DNA of 17,552 bases from an uncultured Collinsella sp. (GCA_900545875.1 URAQ01000009.1:1-17552); one strand, 5' to 3'. Shown: positions 1-7,009, counted from the first letter of the stretch. Program-made: numbers and translations. Notes: generated from the sequence alone by a model not told the origin.

Positions 1-617
1 CCGTCGTCGTTGCCGACGAGCTGTTGTCCCAACTTAATCTGCAGCCGTATTCCAGTAGCCTGCTCGTTAACTACAAACAGGGGATGGATACGACCGAGGC
101 AGACGAGAGCATTAAATACACTCTGCTCGACAATCTGCTCGTTGACGGCAAGGAGCCGGGGTCGTGGGGAACCTTCATCACACGCTCCGAGATGTACACG
201 CAAGCAGCGCAAATGAACGGTCTTATTAGCTACCTAGCCATCTACATCGGCTTTGTATTGGTTGTTGCATGCGCGGCGATTCTATCGATCCAGCAACTCT
301 CCAACGTGGCCGACGGCAGCCGCAGCTATCGTGTGCTGGCACAGATCGGCTGCGACGACCGCCAGATTCGCCATTCGGTGATGGCGCAACAAGCGGTGTT
401 CTTCCTGTTCCCGCTGGCAGTGGGCCTGGCGCACTCCTTTGTGGCACTTAAGGTGATCATCGAGCTGGTGAGCATTTTCGGAAATATGAGCATCGGCGGC
501 ACCGTGGGCCTCACCTGTGCAATCTTCCTGGCAGCATACGGTGGCTACTTCCTGGTGACCTACCTCATGAGCGCCGGCATGGTACAAGCTGCCATCGCCA
601 CCCGCTACAGCGAGTAA
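1..617 (+). CDS. FtsX-like ABC transporter permease, C-terminal part (5' truncated by window edge)
   Basis: The reading frame is open from base 3 and ends at TAA 615-617, so only about the last 205 residues are present. The chain carries three strongly hydrophobic segments: one beginning LISYLAIYIGFVLVVACAAIL, a second around FFLFPLAVGLAHSFVAL, and a third around LTCAIFLAAYGGYFLVTYLM. Between the first two lies a charged stretch (SRSYRVLAQIGCDDRQI). This layout, with an 'RYR-L-IG-D' loop, is typical of the last domain of BceB/FtsX-family permeases that work with a MacB-type ATPase, often in peptide-antibiotic resistance. The ATPase partner would lie outside the window, so substrate and role are unknown. 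It appears unrelated to the agmatine genes and is separated from them by a strong terminator and a minus-strand regulator. Internal methionine starts are not needed because the frame continues upstream. Confidence 0.85.
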   Translation, partial: VVVADELLSQLNLQPYSSSLLVNYKQGMDTTEADESIKYTLLDNLLVDGKEPGSWGTFITRSEMYTQAAQMNGLISYLAIYIGFVLVVACAAILSIQQLSNVADGSRSYRVLAQIGCDDRQIRHSVMAQQAVFFLFPLAVGLAHSFVALKVIIELVSIFGNMSIGGTVGLTCAIFLAAYGGYFLVTYLMSAGMVQAAIATRYSE

Positions 618-653
618 CAAGCGGGCAAAACCGTCGCAAAATCAGAGCGAATA

Positions 654-695
654 ACCGCCGCGAAGGGAGTCCAGCTCCCTTCGCGGCGGTATTTT
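654..695 (+). terminator. Rho-independent terminator after the ABC permease (hairpin T1 of the repeat element)
   Basis: A perfect 16-bp stem is formed by ACCGCCGCGAAGGGAG (654-669) and its exact reverse complement (675-690), with a 5-nt loop, followed by ATTTTG. It starts 37 bases after the permease stop. The same hairpin in a decayed form opens the second repeat copy at about 14592, so it is also the left part of a dispersed element. Confidence 0.75.
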
Positions 696-852
696 GCGTA
701 TCTAGAGCATCTCAGATGCAAGTGAGTAGGCTTTTTTGGATCTGCCGAGCACATCGCGGCAAGTGCTCAATAAAATCGCAGGTCAGGGCTGTGGCGTTTT
801 GAGGTGTGCTCGGCATCCCGCCAAAAGCCTACTCACTTGGTTTTACTGCTAG

Positions 853-897
853 AAAACCGCCGCGAGGGAAAGTAGCTCCCTCGCGGCGGTTTTTGGC
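853..897. terminator. Bidirectional terminator between convergent genes (hairpin T2 of the repeat)
   Basis: Bases 853-869 pair with 877-893, with an A4 run entering and a T5 run leaving the stem, so it can act on both strands. It lies between the + strand permease and the end of the minus-strand luxR gene at 947. The stem core is ACCGCCGCGAGGGA with its exact complement. Confidence 0.65.
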
Positions 898-911
898 GTT
901 TGCCCAGATAA

Positions 912-948
912 AACCTGCCAAAATAAACCTGTCCCTTTTTGGCAGGTT
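912..948 (-). terminator. Terminator overlapping the stop codon of the minus-strand luxR gene
   Basis: AACCTGCCAAAA (912-923) is the exact reverse complement of 937-948. Read on the minus strand, the hairpin starts in the last codons and TAA (947-949) of the regulator gene and is followed by TTATC. Its left arm belongs to the dispersed repeat and its right arm to the gene end. The second repeat copy has the left arm but no partner. Confidence 0.5.
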
Positions 949-1912
949 ATCGCTTCCAAAAGTGGAGGATGAGCGTCGTGCGGCTTTGCTGTTCGGTTTT
1001 GACCAGGATGTTGTGGATGTGGGTCTTGACGGTGCCCACGGCAAGGAATAGCTCGTCAGCGATCTCTTGGTTCGATTTGCCCAGTACGACCAGACGCATA
1101 ACTTCGGTCTCACGGTTGGAGAGCTTGTAGGCGTTGCGATAGAAGGGCATCTGCTCTTCGATGTGTCGATCAAGATCGCTGACGTTCTTTTCCTCGGGCG
1201 CCTCCTGCATGCGGATTGAAAGCACGTGGTAGGAGTAGATGATCAGCAGAATCGCAAAGTAGCAGGCAAAGACGTTTTCGCTAAAGTTGCGCTCGGACAG
1301 ATATAGTTGCAGCCAAGAGGGCGCCAGACTCATGGGGACAATCAGAATGTTGTAGAAATCCTCGGCAACGATGCAACCGACCAGAATAGCGCCGATAATC
1401 AGGTGCTTTCGTTGGTTGTTAACGCGTGCCTTCAGCTCGACTTGCGTGCTCTTGCGTGCCGTCCAAAAGATATATAGCCCCACGAAAACAAGGAATACCT
1501 GACGCATCGTGTAGTAGAGCCATTGATGAATGGGGCCGTAGGGGACAGCGACGATAATCAGCAGCTCGCTCAGCAAGAACGTTGCGACGGGAATGACAAA
1601 CTGCTTTTTTGAATGCTTGTCGAGCAAATCCATGGCAATGAGCCAAATAAAAGCCTGCGAAGCGGTCGCCACAAAGGTCCGCAACACAGGCATGGTAATT
1701 GAGTAATAGTCGCTGGCTGGAAAACTCTGGTTTTGCAGCGTGTATTCAAAAAAGAAAATCTCGGTCATCTCGATGGCATAGCAGATAAATACGCCGCTGC
1801 CATAGATAAAGAAGCGTCGACGAGACGAGGCATAGGCGGCAAGCGAGAGCACCGCCGTCACAATACAGATCACGAGTATCGCTAGGGTATAGAAGAACAT
1901 CAGGGTGTTCAT
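947..1912 (-). CDS. Seven-span membrane LuxR-type transcriptional regulator (7TM-HTH), copy 1
   Basis: The 321-residue product has about seven hydrophobic spans (near residues 5-27, 34-56, 71-95, 105-124, 132-151, 170-192, 211-231). A charged linker follows, then a C-terminal LuxR/NarL helix-turn-helix at about 262-318 (LSNRETEVMRLV...NQEIADELF...GTVKTHIHNI). There is no receiver domain, so it looks like a one-component regulator that senses in or at the membrane and binds DNA directly. It shares its whole layout and the motifs FFxEY (res. 54-57), AED (183-185) and YLSERNxSENV (204-214) with the regulator at 8775-9767. It is divergent from ptcA across a 330-bp spacer, the usual position for a local regulator of the agmatine genes. 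The target is inferred from position. The start at ATG 1912 has only a weak upstream GGGACGG. Confidence 0.85.
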   Translation of the reverse strand: MNTLMFFYTLAILVICIVTAVLSLAAYASSRRRFFIYGSGVFICYAIEMTEIFFFEYTLQNQSFPASDYYSITMPVLRTFVATASQAFIWLIAMDLLDKHSKKQFVIPVATFLLSELLIIVAVPYGPIHQWLYYTMRQVFLVFVGLYIFWTARKSTQVELKARVNNQRKHLIIGAILVGCIVAEDFYNILIVPMSLAPSWLQLYLSERNFSENVFACYFAILLIIYSYHVLSIRMQEAPEEKNVSDLDRHIEEQMPFYRNAYKLSNRETEVMRLVVLGKSNQEIADELFLAVGTVKTHIHNILVKTEQQSRTTLILHFWKR

Positions 1913-2242
1913 CTGTCACCGTCCCATCTCATTTATTCTATGGCCGAGCTCTGTATACCTTGTGGGATATAGACGTCTCAACCCTTCGTTTCATTGCGGA
2001 TTAGGCGCCGAGATACAGCATAGCCGTATACCGTTCGCGGTTCTAGATGGTAAACCCCCTGTAAACTCTTGACCTGCGGGTTTATATTGGTTTAGAGGGG
2101 GTGTAACTCCGTGAACGGTCTTTAATCCCGAATAAACTAGGTAAAAATTGCATACGGGTGAATGATGGTCTTGTCAACACGAGGCGTGATGTTCGAGCGC
2201 CTCATAGTAATAGCCGGCAAGACCGGCGGAAAGGAAATCGAC
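1913..2242. promoter_or_regulatory. Divergent promoter and leader region, luxR / ptcA
   Basis: This 330-bp spacer has no supported gene. It holds two GTATACC copies (1953-1959 and, within GTATACCGT, 2026-2034). It also holds ATTGCGGATTAGGC (1993-2006), which recurs with one mismatch at 6734-6747, and a cluster of TAAACC half-sites at 2051-2105. Downstream are two small perfect stem-loops in the ptcA leader (2181-2186 with 2198-2203; 2213-2217 with 2223-2227), the second directly upstream of the ptcA ribosome binding site. A TTGACC at 2069-2074 could be a -35 element, but I see no convincing -10 at the right distance, which fits an activator-dependent promoter. Confidence 0.55.
2051..2105. promoter_or_regulatory. 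Candidate operator with TAAACC half-sites upstream of ptcA
   Basis: TAAACCCCCT (2051-2060) and AGGGGGTGTA (2096-2105) form a 9/10 inverted repeat. Between them lies GACCTGCGGGTTTA (2071-2084), whose complement contains TAAACCCGC, and a further GGTTTA at 2089-2094. A possible -35 (TTGACC) sits inside the dyad. Closely related TAAACCTGC copies occur upstream of the amidohydrolase. Binding by a LuxR-type protein is inference. Confidence 0.45.
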
Positions 2243-3316
2243 ATGGCACTGCCTAAGGATTTCATCGACACCAACGACTTCACCAAAGAGCAGATCCTGG
2301 CTATCGAGGATCTTGGTCTGGCAATGAAGAAGGCCATCAAGGTTGACGGTTATTATCCGCACCTGCTCCGCAACAAGAGCCTTGGCATGATCTTCCAGCA
2401 GGTCTCCACCCGCACTCGTCTTTCCTTCGAGACCGCTATGACCGACCTCGGCGGCCATGCTCAGTTCTATGGCCCTGGCACCATCCAGCTCGGCGGTCAC
2501 GAGTCCCTGGGCGACACCGCTCGCGTTATGGGCTCGCTGCTCGACATCATGATGGCTCGCGTTGACCGTCACAAGGACGTCGTCGGCCTCGCCGAGGGCT
2601 CCGCTGTGCCCGTCATCAACGGCATGTCCGAGTTCAACCATCCCACGCAGGAGATGGGCGACCTCATGACCATGCTCGAGAACCTCCCCGAGGGCAAGAA
2701 GATCGAGGACTGCACCCTGGCCTTCATCGGCGACGCCACCCAGGTCTGCGTCTCCCTCATGTTCATCGCCTCCAAGGTCGGCATGAAGTTTGTCCAGTTT
2801 GGACCTAAGGGCCACCAGATCCCCGACGGCGGCCTGCACGTTGGCACCGTCGAGGAGCGCGCCGAGTTCGGCAAGCAGATGATGGCCATCGCCGAGGAGA
2901 ACTGCAAGGTCTCCGGCGGCTCTGTCGTCATCTCCGACGACATCGAGTGCATCAAGGGCGCCGACTTCATCTACACCGACGTGTGGTATGGCCTGTACGA
3001 CGAGGAAGTCTCGGGCGAGAACTACATGGACGTGTTCTATCCCAAGTATCAGGTCACCATGGACATGATGAACTTTGCCGGCCCCAACTCCAAGTTCATG
3101 CACTGCCTGCCGGCCACCCGCAACGAGGAGGTCGTCGACGAAGTCATGGACGATCCCGAGCGCTCCCTGTGCTGGGTCGAGGCCGAGAACCGCAAGCACT
3201 CCATCCGTGCTCTCCTTGCCGCCCTGGGCAAGCGCACCCCGCTCAACGACGAGGGTGTCGAGTACTCCGCCAAGGCTGAGCTCCACGCCGCTCTCGAGGC
3301 TCTCGAGCAGCTCTAA
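2243..3316 (+). CDS. ptcA: Putrescine carbamoyltransferase
   Basis: Phosphorolyses N-carbamoylputrescine to putrescine and carbamoyl phosphate, the second step of fermentative agmatine use. The 357-residue product keeps the transcarbamylase marks: STRTR (55-59, carbamoyl phosphate binding), HPTQ (133-136) and HCLP (287-290). As I recall the Enterococcus faecalis enzyme, it matches along its length, including [14 protein letters not shown], the stretch around GDATQVC, and VWYGLY (247-252), which favours putrescine rather than ornithine as partner. An insert of about 14 residues around 193-210 lengthens it over the usual ~340. I chose ATG 2243 because AAAGGAAA lies 7-8 bases upstream; an in-frame ATG at 2162 has no ribosome binding site and would put leader hairpins in the coding region. 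It is first in the + strand run and followed by the antiporter. Confidence 0.93.
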   Translation: MALPKDFIDTNDFTKEQILAIEDLGLAMKKAIKVDGYYPHLLRNKSLGMIFQQVSTRTRLSFETAMTDLGGHAQFYGPGTIQLGGHESLGDTARVMGSLLDIMMARVDRHKDVVGLAEGSAVPVINGMSEFNHPTQEMGDLMTMLENLPEGKKIEDCTLAFIGDATQVCVSLMFIASKVGMKFVQFGPKGHQIPDGGLHVGTVEERAEFGKQMMAIAEENCKVSGGSVVISDDIECIKGADFIYTDVWYGLYDEEVSGENYMDVFYPKYQVTMDMMNFAGPNSKFMHCLPATRNEEVVDEVMDDPERSLCWVEAENRKHSIRALLAALGKRTPLNDEGVEYSAKAELHAALEALEQL

Positions 3317-3449
3317 GCCTCAAGGCTTCTAAAAGCACGTTTGCGGGCGGCGGATGCTCGTCTCCTGTCGCCCGCTCACCGAGGCCCAAGCAATTGCCTT
3401 AATACCTTAGGGCCTCGGATCTGTCCAAGACTGAGCGAAGGAGCTCATC
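3317..3449 (+). other. Intercistronic spacer with two perfect stem-loops, ptcA to antiporter
   Basis: GCGGGCG (3343-3349) pairs exactly with 3369-3375, and CCGAGGCCC (3379-3387) with 3410-3418. Neither is followed by a T-run, so they are not classical terminators. They could stabilise or process a shared transcript so that ptcA and the antiporter are expressed at different levels. Confidence 0.5.
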
Positions 3450-4889
3450 ATGAGCGACGGAAAGAAAAAGCTTTCCTTCTTGACGGTCATTTCGACCATC
3501 ATCTGCGTCGTCTTCGTTTGCGAGGCCGCCGCTCCTGCTGCTGCCATTGGCAACCAGCAGTTCTTCTGGTGGATCTTCCTGATCCTGACCTTCCTGCTTC
3601 CCTACGGCATGGTTGTCGCCGAGCTCGGTACCACCTATGACGGCGAGGGCGGCATTTACGACTGGGTACGCGATGGCCTGGGCGACAAATGGGGCGCCCG
3701 CATCTCGTACTACTACTGGGTCAACTACCCGCTGTGGATCGCCTCGCTGGCTACCATGTTCCCCGACATTTTGGGCATGGTCTTTGGCGTCGAGTTCAAC
3801 TTGATCGCCAAGATGGGTATCGATCTTGCCTTTGTGTGGATCGTCTACCTCATGGGCCGCTCCAAGGCGGCCGACTCCGAGTGGGTCCTTAACGGTGGCG
3901 CCATCATCAAGGTCGCCGTTGCCGTTATCGTTGGCGCTTTGGGCATTTGGTATGCCATGGAGAACGGTTTTGCGAACGACATGTCCGCTGCCACCTTCCT
4001 GCCCGAGCTCACCAACACCAACGCTCTCGGCTACCTGTCGATCATCATCTTTAACTTCATGGGCTTCGAGGTCATCTGCACCATGACCGACGACATGGCC
4101 GATCCCGCTCGCGATATCCCCAAGGCTATCATCGTCGGTGGCCTGTCCATCGCCGTGATCTACCTGTTCGCTGGCTTTGGCATCGGCGCCGCCGTGCCGG
4201 CCGACTCCATCGATCCCGACTACGGCATGATCGTCGCAGTCCAGACCATGGTGGGCGACTCCATGATCTTTAAGGTCATCTGCATCGCCTTCCTGATCAC
4301 CCTGTTCGCCAACATGGCCGCTTGGTCCTTCGGCGTTAACTCCGTTGCTCGCTACGCTGCCGAGCACGGCAACATGCCCAAGGTCTTCGCCTCGATGATC
4401 TCGGATGACGACATGCCCAACGGCGCCAACCTGGTCAACGCTGTCGTTGCCTCCCTGGTGCTGTGCCTGCAGCTCGTTCCCATCGACGCCATCTCCAACG
4501 GTGTCTTCTGGATGCTCTTTGGCACCTCTGTCGTCTTCCTGCTGTTGACCTACATCCCGATGTTCCCGGCGTTCCTCAACCTTCGTAAGAACGACCCCAA
4601 CCGTGAGCGCATCTTCACGTTCCCGTTTAAGGGCGCCATGATGAAGGTCATGCTGGCCATCCCCTGCATCGAGCTGGTTCTTGCCATCGTTGCCACGCTG
4701 ATCCCGTTCTCCGCTGCTGAAATTGGCGACAAGGTCCCGATGATCGTTATCTTCATCGTGCTCGTGCTCATCGGCGAGGTCGTCCGCGTCGTCAGCGCTA
4801 AGGGCCGCGAGACCGAGTACAAGGGTCTGACCCCTGAGCTCGCAGCCCAGCGTCTCGCTGAGGAGGCCGCCGAGGCCGAGGAGAACTAG
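3450..4889 (+). CDS. aguD: Agmatine/putrescine antiporter, APC superfamily (copy 1)
   Basis: The 479-residue membrane protein has about twelve hydrophobic spans and the APC amino-acid/polyamine antiporter signature. The first span ends in a small-residue stretch (CEAAAPAAAIGNQQFF, about 24-39), then PYGMVVAELG (51-60). The FNFMGFEV segment (201-208) is the substrate-site helix of the family, followed by DPARDIPKA (218-226). In this context it should exchange external agmatine for internal putrescine at the cytoplasmic membrane. The start is clear: AAGGAG at 3438-3443, six bases before ATG. The C-terminal tail is rich in Ala and Glu (last 20 residues). It lies between ptcA and the first deiminase gene. 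A close paralogue is at 7010-8419. Substrate is inferred from neighbours; other basic amino acids or polyamines are possible. Confidence 0.85.
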   Translation: MSDGKKKLSFLTVISTIICVVFVCEAAAPAAAIGNQQFFWWIFLILTFLLPYGMVVAELGTTYDGEGGIYDWVRDGLGDKWGARISYYYWVNYPLWIASLATMFPDILGMVFGVEFNLIAKMGIDLAFVWIVYLMGRSKAADSEWVLNGGAIIKVAVAVIVGALGIWYAMENGFANDMSAATFLPELTNTNALGYLSIIIFNFMGFEVICTMTDDMADPARDIPKAIIVGGLSIAVIYLFAGFGIGAAVPADSIDPDYGMIVAVQTMVGDSMIFKVICIAFLITLFANMAAWSFGVNSVARYAAEHGNMPKVFASMISDDDMPNGANLVNAVVASLVLCLQLVPIDAISNGVFWMLFGTSVVFLLLTYIPMFPAFLNLRKNDPNRERIFTFPFKGAMMKVMLAIPCIELVLAIVATLIPFSAAEIGDKVPMIVIFIVLVLIGEVVRVVSAKGRETEYKGLTPELAAQRLAEEAAEAEEN

Positions 4890-5257
4890 AGCACCCGGTT
4901 CTGGGGCTCCAACCCTCCTCGTGTACCAACGCGCGCTTCGTCGGGCTTGTCGCTCCCGACTCCGGGCACTCTAGTCTCTTCGGAGGCGTGTCCAAGCGAC
5001 AGGTTTGCTAACCATTCCCCCGGGGTGGGTGTGAGCGATAGCTCCGGTAACCACCGCCCACCCCAATCTCTCTTCCGTATCCTTCGTGCGTTTTGTCTCC
5101 GCGCACTTGGTTACGTCGTCGCTTGCCGGTGCGATTCCGTGAAAACCGGCACCGGGCGCCCCGACCTTTGCCGGGGAACGGGCGCCTACCATCTCTTGGT
5201 TTTAGGCTGCGGGTAACCCGCCCGCAGCAAGCGATCGTTCGATTTGGAGGAAATCTT
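4890..5257 (+). other. Long structured spacer/leader upstream of agmatine deiminase 1
   Basis: This 368-bp stretch has no supported gene but has a run of GC-rich stems. GTCGGG 4940-4945 pairs with 4955-4960; GGGGTGGG 5022-5029 with 5057-5064; GCCGGT 5125-5130 with 5145-5150; GGCGCCC 5155-5161 with 5180-5186; and GCTGCGGG 5206-5213 with 5221-5228. The last ends 17 bases before the ribosome binding site. None has a T-tract. It may be a long 5' leader with its own promoter or an mRNA-processing region. I do not recognise a known riboswitch. Bases 4982-5013 faintly resemble the 5' part of a tRNA-Ser(GCU). Confidence 0.5.
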
Positions 5258-6463
5258 ATGCGTACGATCACCGAGTCCGAGTCCACCCCCAAGGCCGACG
5301 GCTTCTTCATGCCCGCCGAGTTCGCCCCGCAGGATCGCGTGTGGATGGGCTGGCCCCACCGCACCGACACCTGGGCCCACGGCGCCAAGCCGGCCCAGAA
5401 GCAGTATGCCGCCATCGCCCGCGCCATCTCCGAGTTCACCCCGGTCTATATGTGCGCCAACCAGGTCGACTACGCCAACTGCAAGGCCGTCTTCGAGAAC
5501 GACGAGAACGTCACCGTCATCGAGATGACCACCGACGACGCCTGGTTCCGCGACACCGCCGCCACCTACGTCATCAACGGCAAGGGCGAGAAGCGCGCCA
5601 ACCACTGGCACTTCAACGCCTACGGCGGCCTCGTCGACGGCCTGTACTTCCCGTGGGACAAGGACGAGCAGATCGCCCTCAAGATGGCCGAGCTCTCCGG
5701 CTGCCGTCGCTATCGCCCCGACGACATGATCCTCGAGGGCGGCTCCATCACCGTCGACGGCGAGGGCACCCTTGTCGTGACCGACCAGTGCCTGCTTTCC
5801 CCGGGCCGCACCTGCTCTGCGGTTCTGGAGGAGGAAGAGGATCCCGAGTCCATCTGGCCCAAGTACCGCAAGAAGTTTGAGCCCTGGAGCGAGGAGCTTC
5901 GCGCCTACATGGACGAGCACCTCAAGGATTACCTGGGTGTCGAGAAGGTCATCTGGGTCAAGGAGGGCATCGACCCCGAGGAGACCAACGGCCACATCGA
6001 CGACGTCGCCACGTTCATCGCGCCGGGCGTCATGGCCTGCATTTGGACCGACGATCCCGAGTATCCGTTCTACGAGCAGTGCCACGCTGCCTACGAGACC
6101 CTCTCCAACGCCGTCGACGCCAAGGGCCGCAAGATGAAGGTCTACAAGCTCTGCATGCCCGTGAACCCGCTGTTCATGGACCAGGCTTCCTGCGACACCA
6201 TCGACGCCGACGAGAACGCCGAGCCGCGCGTCCCCGACGAGCCGCTGATCGCCTCCTACATGAACTACCTCGTGACCAACCACGGCGTTATCGTCCCGCA
6301 GTACGGCGACGAGAACGACCAGCTGGCCGTCGACACGCTCCAGAAGATCTACGACGAGGTCTGGGGCGAGGGCGTCTACAAGTGCGTCGGCGTTCAGTCC
6401 GAGCAGGTCGTCTTCGGTGGCGGCAACATCCACTGCATTACTCAGCAGGAGCCGTCCGCGTAA
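5258..6463 (+). CDS. aguA: Agmatine deiminase, divergent copy 1
   Basis: Hydrolyses agmatine to N-carbamoylputrescine and ammonia in the cytoplasm. The 401-residue product belongs to the guanidine-modifying (PAD_porph) fold. It keeps GAKPAQ (42-47), DDAWFRD (93-99), LEGGS (159-163), NGHIDD (244-249, catalytic His246/Asp248) and GGGNIHCITQQ, with the nucleophile Cys393 corresponding to Cys357 of the Enterococcus enzyme. It differs from copy 2 (15928-17040, 370 aa): RDTAAT replaces the usual RD-x-GP, the RNP after the CLL motif is GRTC, and about 25 extra acidic/aromatic residues lie at roughly 187-215. Ribosome binding site TTTGGAGG at 5243-5250 fixes ATG 5258. It follows aguD after a 368-bp structured spacer. 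An altered substrate range is possible; catalysis itself looks intact. Confidence 0.88.
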   Translation: MRTITESESTPKADGFFMPAEFAPQDRVWMGWPHRTDTWAHGAKPAQKQYAAIARAISEFTPVYMCANQVDYANCKAVFENDENVTVIEMTTDDAWFRDTAATYVINGKGEKRANHWHFNAYGGLVDGLYFPWDKDEQIALKMAELSGCRRYRPDDMILEGGSITVDGEGTLVVTDQCLLSPGRTCSAVLEEEEDPESIWPKYRKKFEPWSEELRAYMDEHLKDYLGVEKVIWVKEGIDPEETNGHIDDVATFIAPGVMACIWTDDPEYPFYEQCHAAYETLSNAVDAKGRKMKVYKLCMPVNPLFMDQASCDTIDADENAEPRVPDEPLIASYMNYLVTNHGVIVPQYGDENDQLAVDTLQKIYDEVWGEGVYKCVGVQSEQVVFGGGNIHCITQQEPSA

Positions 6464-6563
6464 TTGTCTGTCTTCCCGAGGCACGGCACCTTGCCCTTCA
6501 ATCGTCGGGCATGACCCTTAAGGTCTATGCCCTCCTCTTTCAGGGCAATCTGCCGCACCTCAG

Positions 6564-6664
6564 AAACCCAGCCGATCAATCGGACAGTCGGTGAATCGCA
6601 CCGTGACCATCTCGGGGCATTGATGGTCGGTTTATTCGATGTCTTGGTCGGCTGGGTTTTTCTT
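6564..6664 (+). terminator. Terminator with long branched loop after deiminase 1
   Basis: AAACCCAGCCGA (6564-6575) pairs exactly with TCGGCTGGGTTT (6648-6659), then TTCTTT follows. The 72-base loop contains a second perfect stem, GACCATC (6605-6611) with GATGGTC (6622-6628). The T-rich exit supports termination of the ptcA-aguD-aguA run. The long loop and inner stem leave room for an alternative, regulated fold. Confidence 0.6.
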
Positions 6665-6713
6665 TGGGCACTCCGTTGCCTCCACTTCGGAGTGCCCGCC
6701 TCTTTGATTGAGT

Positions 6714-6782
6714 ACGCGTCTGATCTGGGATTTATTGCGGGTTAGGCCAATTGTTCGCTTGAATATCCCAGGTCAGACGCGT
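6714..6782. repeat. 18-bp inverted repeat in the spacer before antiporter 2
   Basis: ACGCGTCTGATCTGGGAT (6714-6731) is the reverse complement of 6765-6782 except for one position that can form G:T in RNA. The 33-base loop carries the 14-base motif also seen upstream of ptcA. There is no T-tract after it, so it is more likely an operator, leader structure or element end than a terminator. Confidence 0.6.
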
Positions 6783-7009
6783 CTTCAATTGCCAAAAGAT
6801 TCCGGTCGCAATCGCGGCCGTTTTGATCGGAGTATCTATGTACCAGTGTATCGTTATCTACACGCGCCTGTTCCGCGAGCGTTGGTCCAACAATTGCATC
6901 CTCTCTTCTCTTTGGGATGGCACCTGCACCGGTGACGCGGCCTGCAACCCTACCTTGGGCTGCGCCTTCGGTACAGATGCCATCCTTTTTGCTGTAGGGG
7001 AAGCGTGCC

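Larger units (their letters stand above)
653..933. repeat. Compound hairpin repeat element, copy 1 (~280 bp)
   Basis: This block is repeated at 14592-14869. In order it holds hairpin T1 (654-690), a long inverted repeat (720-838), hairpin T2 (853-893), and a tail with AAACCTGCC and TAAACCTGTC. The long inverted repeat has perfect outer arms, AAGTGAGTAGGCTTTT (720-735) and its complement (823-838), and perfect inner arms, GCCGAGCACA (744-753) and TGTGCTCGGC (805-814). The two copies have the same 119-bp length between outer arms, with about 16 mismatches counted by hand (roughly 87% identity). No protein is supported within it. It could be a MITE-like element, a structured RNA, or a mobile bidirectional terminator. 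Confidence 0.85.
6464..7009 (+). other. 546-bp structured intergenic region between deiminase 1 and antiporter 2
   Basis: No supported gene. In order it holds GGGCAT...ATGCCC (around 6507-6533), the terminator at 6564-6664, and a perfect 10-bp hairpin GGGCACTCCG (6666-6675) with 6688-6697. Next comes an 18-bp inverted repeat at 6714-6731 with 6765-6782 (one G:T). That repeat's loop contains ATTGCGGGTTAGGC (6734-6747), matching the ptcA promoter with one mismatch. The last 225 bases are less structured and should hold the promoter and leader of antiporter 2; I cannot place -35/-10 boxes with confidence. Confidence 0.55.

Noticed and set aside
806..1051. Small + strand ORF (81 codons) sharing a peptide with the ORF at 14655-14879 (around KAYSLGF-ARPPRGK)
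   Set aside because: The shared peptide comes from the dispersed DNA hairpin repeat, runs through both stems of the inverted repeat and terminator, and has no ribosome binding site.
2174..3286. 370-codon minus-strand ORF opposite ptcA, and similar ones at 3399-4367, 11955-13235 and 15895-17061
   Set aside because: All mirror well-supported + strand genes in GC-rich DNA and give repetitive, domain-free proteins.
4982..5064. Functional tRNA-Ser gene
   Set aside because: No complete D-arm, no T-loop, and no 3' acceptor strand matching GGAGGCG; kept only as a weak relic hypothesis.
5120..5190. Cobalamin riboswitch, suggested by GCCGGTGCGATTCCG
   Set aside because: The B12 box and the conserved central core are absent, and the downstream gene has no link to cobalamin.
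5186..6484. 432-codon minus-strand ORF opposite deiminase 1
   Set aside because: Low-complexity Val/Leu/Gly/Asp antisense product with no recognisable domain; the + strand has full catalytic motifs.
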